Shown piece by piece: positions 4,102 to 5,754 of a DNA stretch of 5,754 nt (positions are counted from its first letter, which is position 1; every line of letters begins with the position of its first letter). The position numbers were made by a program, and so were the translations under genes. Below the pieces are notes generated by a model. The model searched no databases, was not told the DNA's origin, and saw only the letters and a program-made list of their open reading frames with translations. The stretch is from contig JAHIHJ010000163.1 of NCBI GenBank assembly GCA_018899795.1, positions 1 through 5,754 on the forward strand. The letters run 5' to 3'. The stretch comes from Methanobacteriota archaeon (GTDB lineage: Archaea; Halobacteriota; Methanosarcinia; Methanosarcinales; Methanoperedenaceae).

Positions 4102-5754
4102 TCACTTAAGCGTTTCTAATTTTTTCGATATTTTCTCTGTTAAGAGACTGCTTATCTCCTGACCGCTTACCTTTCCCCTGAGTTCTTTCATTACGATCCC
4201 CATCAGAGGACCAACCGAGTTCATTCCTTTTTCTTTGATAAAATCCGTCCTTGATACAATTATTTTATCAATGGCATTTTCAAGTTCTCTGTTATCAACC
4301 ACCCCTATACCAAGCGATTCGATCGCTTTTTCCACGGTCAATTCAGGCTTACCTGCTATCAATTTCAGGACTCCGCCGACAGCTTCGTTCGGGATCTTTC
4401 CGCCTGCATGGAGCCTGAAAAGCTCAAGGAGATGAGCTTCTTTGATATTATTGACATTCACCCCTTCTTTCTCAAGCTCATACAGGACTGTTTCAAGCGT
4501 GCGTACAACAACATTGGCGTTAACATCAGGAACCTGCTGCATTATTCTCTCAAAAAGAACGAAATTCCCTGACCGCGCTATCTGACCTGCAAGTTCCTCG
4601 TTCAATTTGAACTGTTTCATGTATCTTGGTATGCGATCCTCGATGAGTTCAGGTAATTTAATGCCGTTGATCCGCTCCATCGTTATTTCAACAGGAGGAA
4701 CATCGGTCTCAGGATACATGCGCGCCGCTCCTGGAAGAGGTCTCATGTATGCAGAATTGCCCTCAGGGAGAGCCCGCCTCGTTTCTTCTGGAACTATCTC
4801 AAGCGCTTCCCTTGCACGAATAATGACAGCTTCCATCGCTCCTTTCGCTTTTTCCTGTGCATCTGCCACCATTACAACGCAATCATTCTCCTGCGCTCCC
4901 ACGGCGCTGCGAAGCGCTTTTACTTCCTCTTCCGTAATACCGTAGTTAGGTAATTCGTCCGTATGGAATATTCCACCCACGCCGGATTTCTTGGCACGGT
5001 CAGAGAACTCGGTCCCAAGCCGTCTGCCTGGTTGGAGTTCCCTGCCAGCAAGTCCTGAGAATCCCGGCAAATTGACCGCATATACTACGCCGCCTTTTAA
5101 TGCTTTCAATATTACTTTGGATGTAGTGCCTGCAAATACCGAGGTCACATCTATTATTTTATCAGATACCGCAGCCTTCCTCGTATTGAGTTCTTTCTTT
5201 ATTTCAAGGAGAGCCACCTGCCTTGCAGCTTCACGCTCCACGATCGTCTCTATCAGGTCCAGTTCCTGCACTCCTTTTATCTCCACCCTTGCGCCTTCTG
5301 CTATCGAAATGTTGATGTCCTGCCGTATTGTGCCAAGACCGCGCTTCACTTTCCCGGTTGAACGCAGGATCATGCCGAGCTTCTCTGCAACCTCTCTGGC
5401 ATGCGCAGGAGAAACAATATCAGGAGCCGTGCCTATCTCCACAAGCGGGATGCCAAGGCGGTCAAGAGAATATATAACAGAGTCGCCCCTGTCCTCTACC
5501 TTCTGCGCAGCTTCTTCCTCAAGGCATAGCACGTCTATCCCCACACGACCTGCGGATGAATCTATGTAGCCGCCGGTAGCAACAAGTCCTGTCCTCTGGA
5601 AGCCGGATGTATTGGAGCCGTCAATAACTATCTTGCGCATTGTGTATAGTTCATCCACGATGTGCATGTTGAGCATCCTGGCGATCGTGAGCGCAAGATC
5701 CACAGCCTCGGCGTTCAATTCGCGCGGCGGCTCTTCGTCGTTCTCGACAAGGCA
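4102..5754 (-). CDS. gatE: Archaeal Glu-tRNA(Gln) amidotransferase subunit E (5' end outside window)
   Basis: GatE, with the asparaginase-like GatD, converts Glu-tRNA(Gln) to Gln-tRNA(Gln) in archaea. GatE binds the tRNA and activates the glutamate with ATP. The minus-strand frame is open to the window edge (550 residues seen, family about 620-640, so roughly 80 N-terminal residues are missing). TTG at 5718 is an internal codon, not the start: CLVENDEEPPRE, typical of the family, continues upstream. Numbered from the first visible residue, GatB/GatE core motifs are MRKIVIDGSNTSGFQRT (39-55), DRLGIPLVEIGTAPD (98-112), GLGTIRQDINIS (139-150) and RVEIKGVQELDLI (156-168). An AspRS-like insertion domain, characteristic of GatE and absent from GatB, spans about 210-315. 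A helical YqeY-like tRNA-binding tail ends with GPLMGIVMKELRGK. No frameshift is seen. The next gene begins at or within about 40 nt of its stop. Confidence 0.95.
   Translation of the reverse strand, partial: CLVENDEEPPRELNAEAVDLALTIARMLNMHIVDELYTMRKIVIDGSNTSGFQRTGLVATGGYIDSSAGRVGIDVLCLEEEAAQKVEDRGDSVIYSLDRLGIPLVEIGTAPDIVSPAHAREVAEKLGMILRSTGKVKRGLGTIRQDINISIAEGARVEIKGVQELDLIETIVEREAARQVALLEIKKELNTRKAAVSDKIIDVTSVFAGTTSKVILKALKGGVVYAVNLPGFSGLAGRELQPGRRLGTEFSDRAKKSGVGGIFHTDELPNYGITEEEVKALRSAVGAQENDCVVMVADAQEKAKGAMEAVIIRAREALEIVPEETRRALPEGNSAYMRPLPGAARMYPETDVPPVEITMERINGIKLPELIEDRIPRYMKQFKLNEELAGQIARSGNFVLFERIMQQVPDVNANVVVRTLETVLYELEKEGVNVNNIKEAHLLELFRLHAGGKIPNEAVGGVLKLIAGKPELTVEKAIESLGIGVVDNRELENAIDKIIVSRTDFIKEKGMNSVGPLMGIVMKELRGKVSGQEISSLLTEKISKKLETLK

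Noticed and set aside
4607..4945. Plus-strand 112-codon open frame
   Set aside because: Antisense shadow of gatE conserved motifs.
4991..5569. Plus-strand 192-codon open frame
   Set aside because: Lies wholly antisense to gatE, is Ser/Thr/Pro-rich in a shadow pattern and has no recognisable domain.
4102..5718. gatE starting at TTG 5718
   Set aside because: Conserved GatE sequence continues in frame to the window edge; the TTG is an internal Leu codon.

Overview
The window is archaeal and comes from a methane-metabolising lineage, methanogen or ANME-type. Three things show this. The left edge carries the start of mtrE (membrane subunit of the Na+-translocating methyl-tetrahydromethanopterin:CoM methyltransferase). 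The right edge carries gatE (archaea-only Glu-tRNA(Gln) amidotransferase subunit). The promoters are of BRE/TATA type. The group II intron traces and the sequence character would fit Methanosarcinales or 'Ca. Methanoperedens', but that placement is an inference.

Layout. On the minus strand, 1-360 is the first 120 codons of mtrE, with a strong Shine-Dalgarno, a leader of about 57 nt and a clear BRE/TATA. Next on the same strand (483-1001) is a small coiled-coil protein with two C-terminal membrane helices and an internal repeat. A divergent promoter region (1002-1143) separates it from a plus-strand gene (about 1144-2406). That gene encodes a secreted, pilin-like anchored protein with an invasin-type Ig-like domain and many N-glycosylation sequons. 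From 2407 to 2725 is a non-genic stretch between convergent genes. It holds an inverted repeat built on 9-bp repeats, followed by a decayed group II intron: a scrap of the reverse transcriptase in frame, then a textbook 34-nt domain V and a domain VI-like hairpin. On the minus strand, 2726-4066 (or 4105) encodes an exported, membrane-anchored alkaline-phosphatase-superfamily hydrolase. It lies directly downstream of gatE (4102-5754, 5' end cut by the window) and is probably co-transcribed with it.

How the parts relate: mtrE (energy metabolism) and gatE (translation) are housekeeping genes. The three genes between them encode membrane or cell-surface proteins. The most unusual content is the group II intron fossil at 2495-2680. 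No complete new system (defence island, CRISPR, toxin-antitoxin) is visible.
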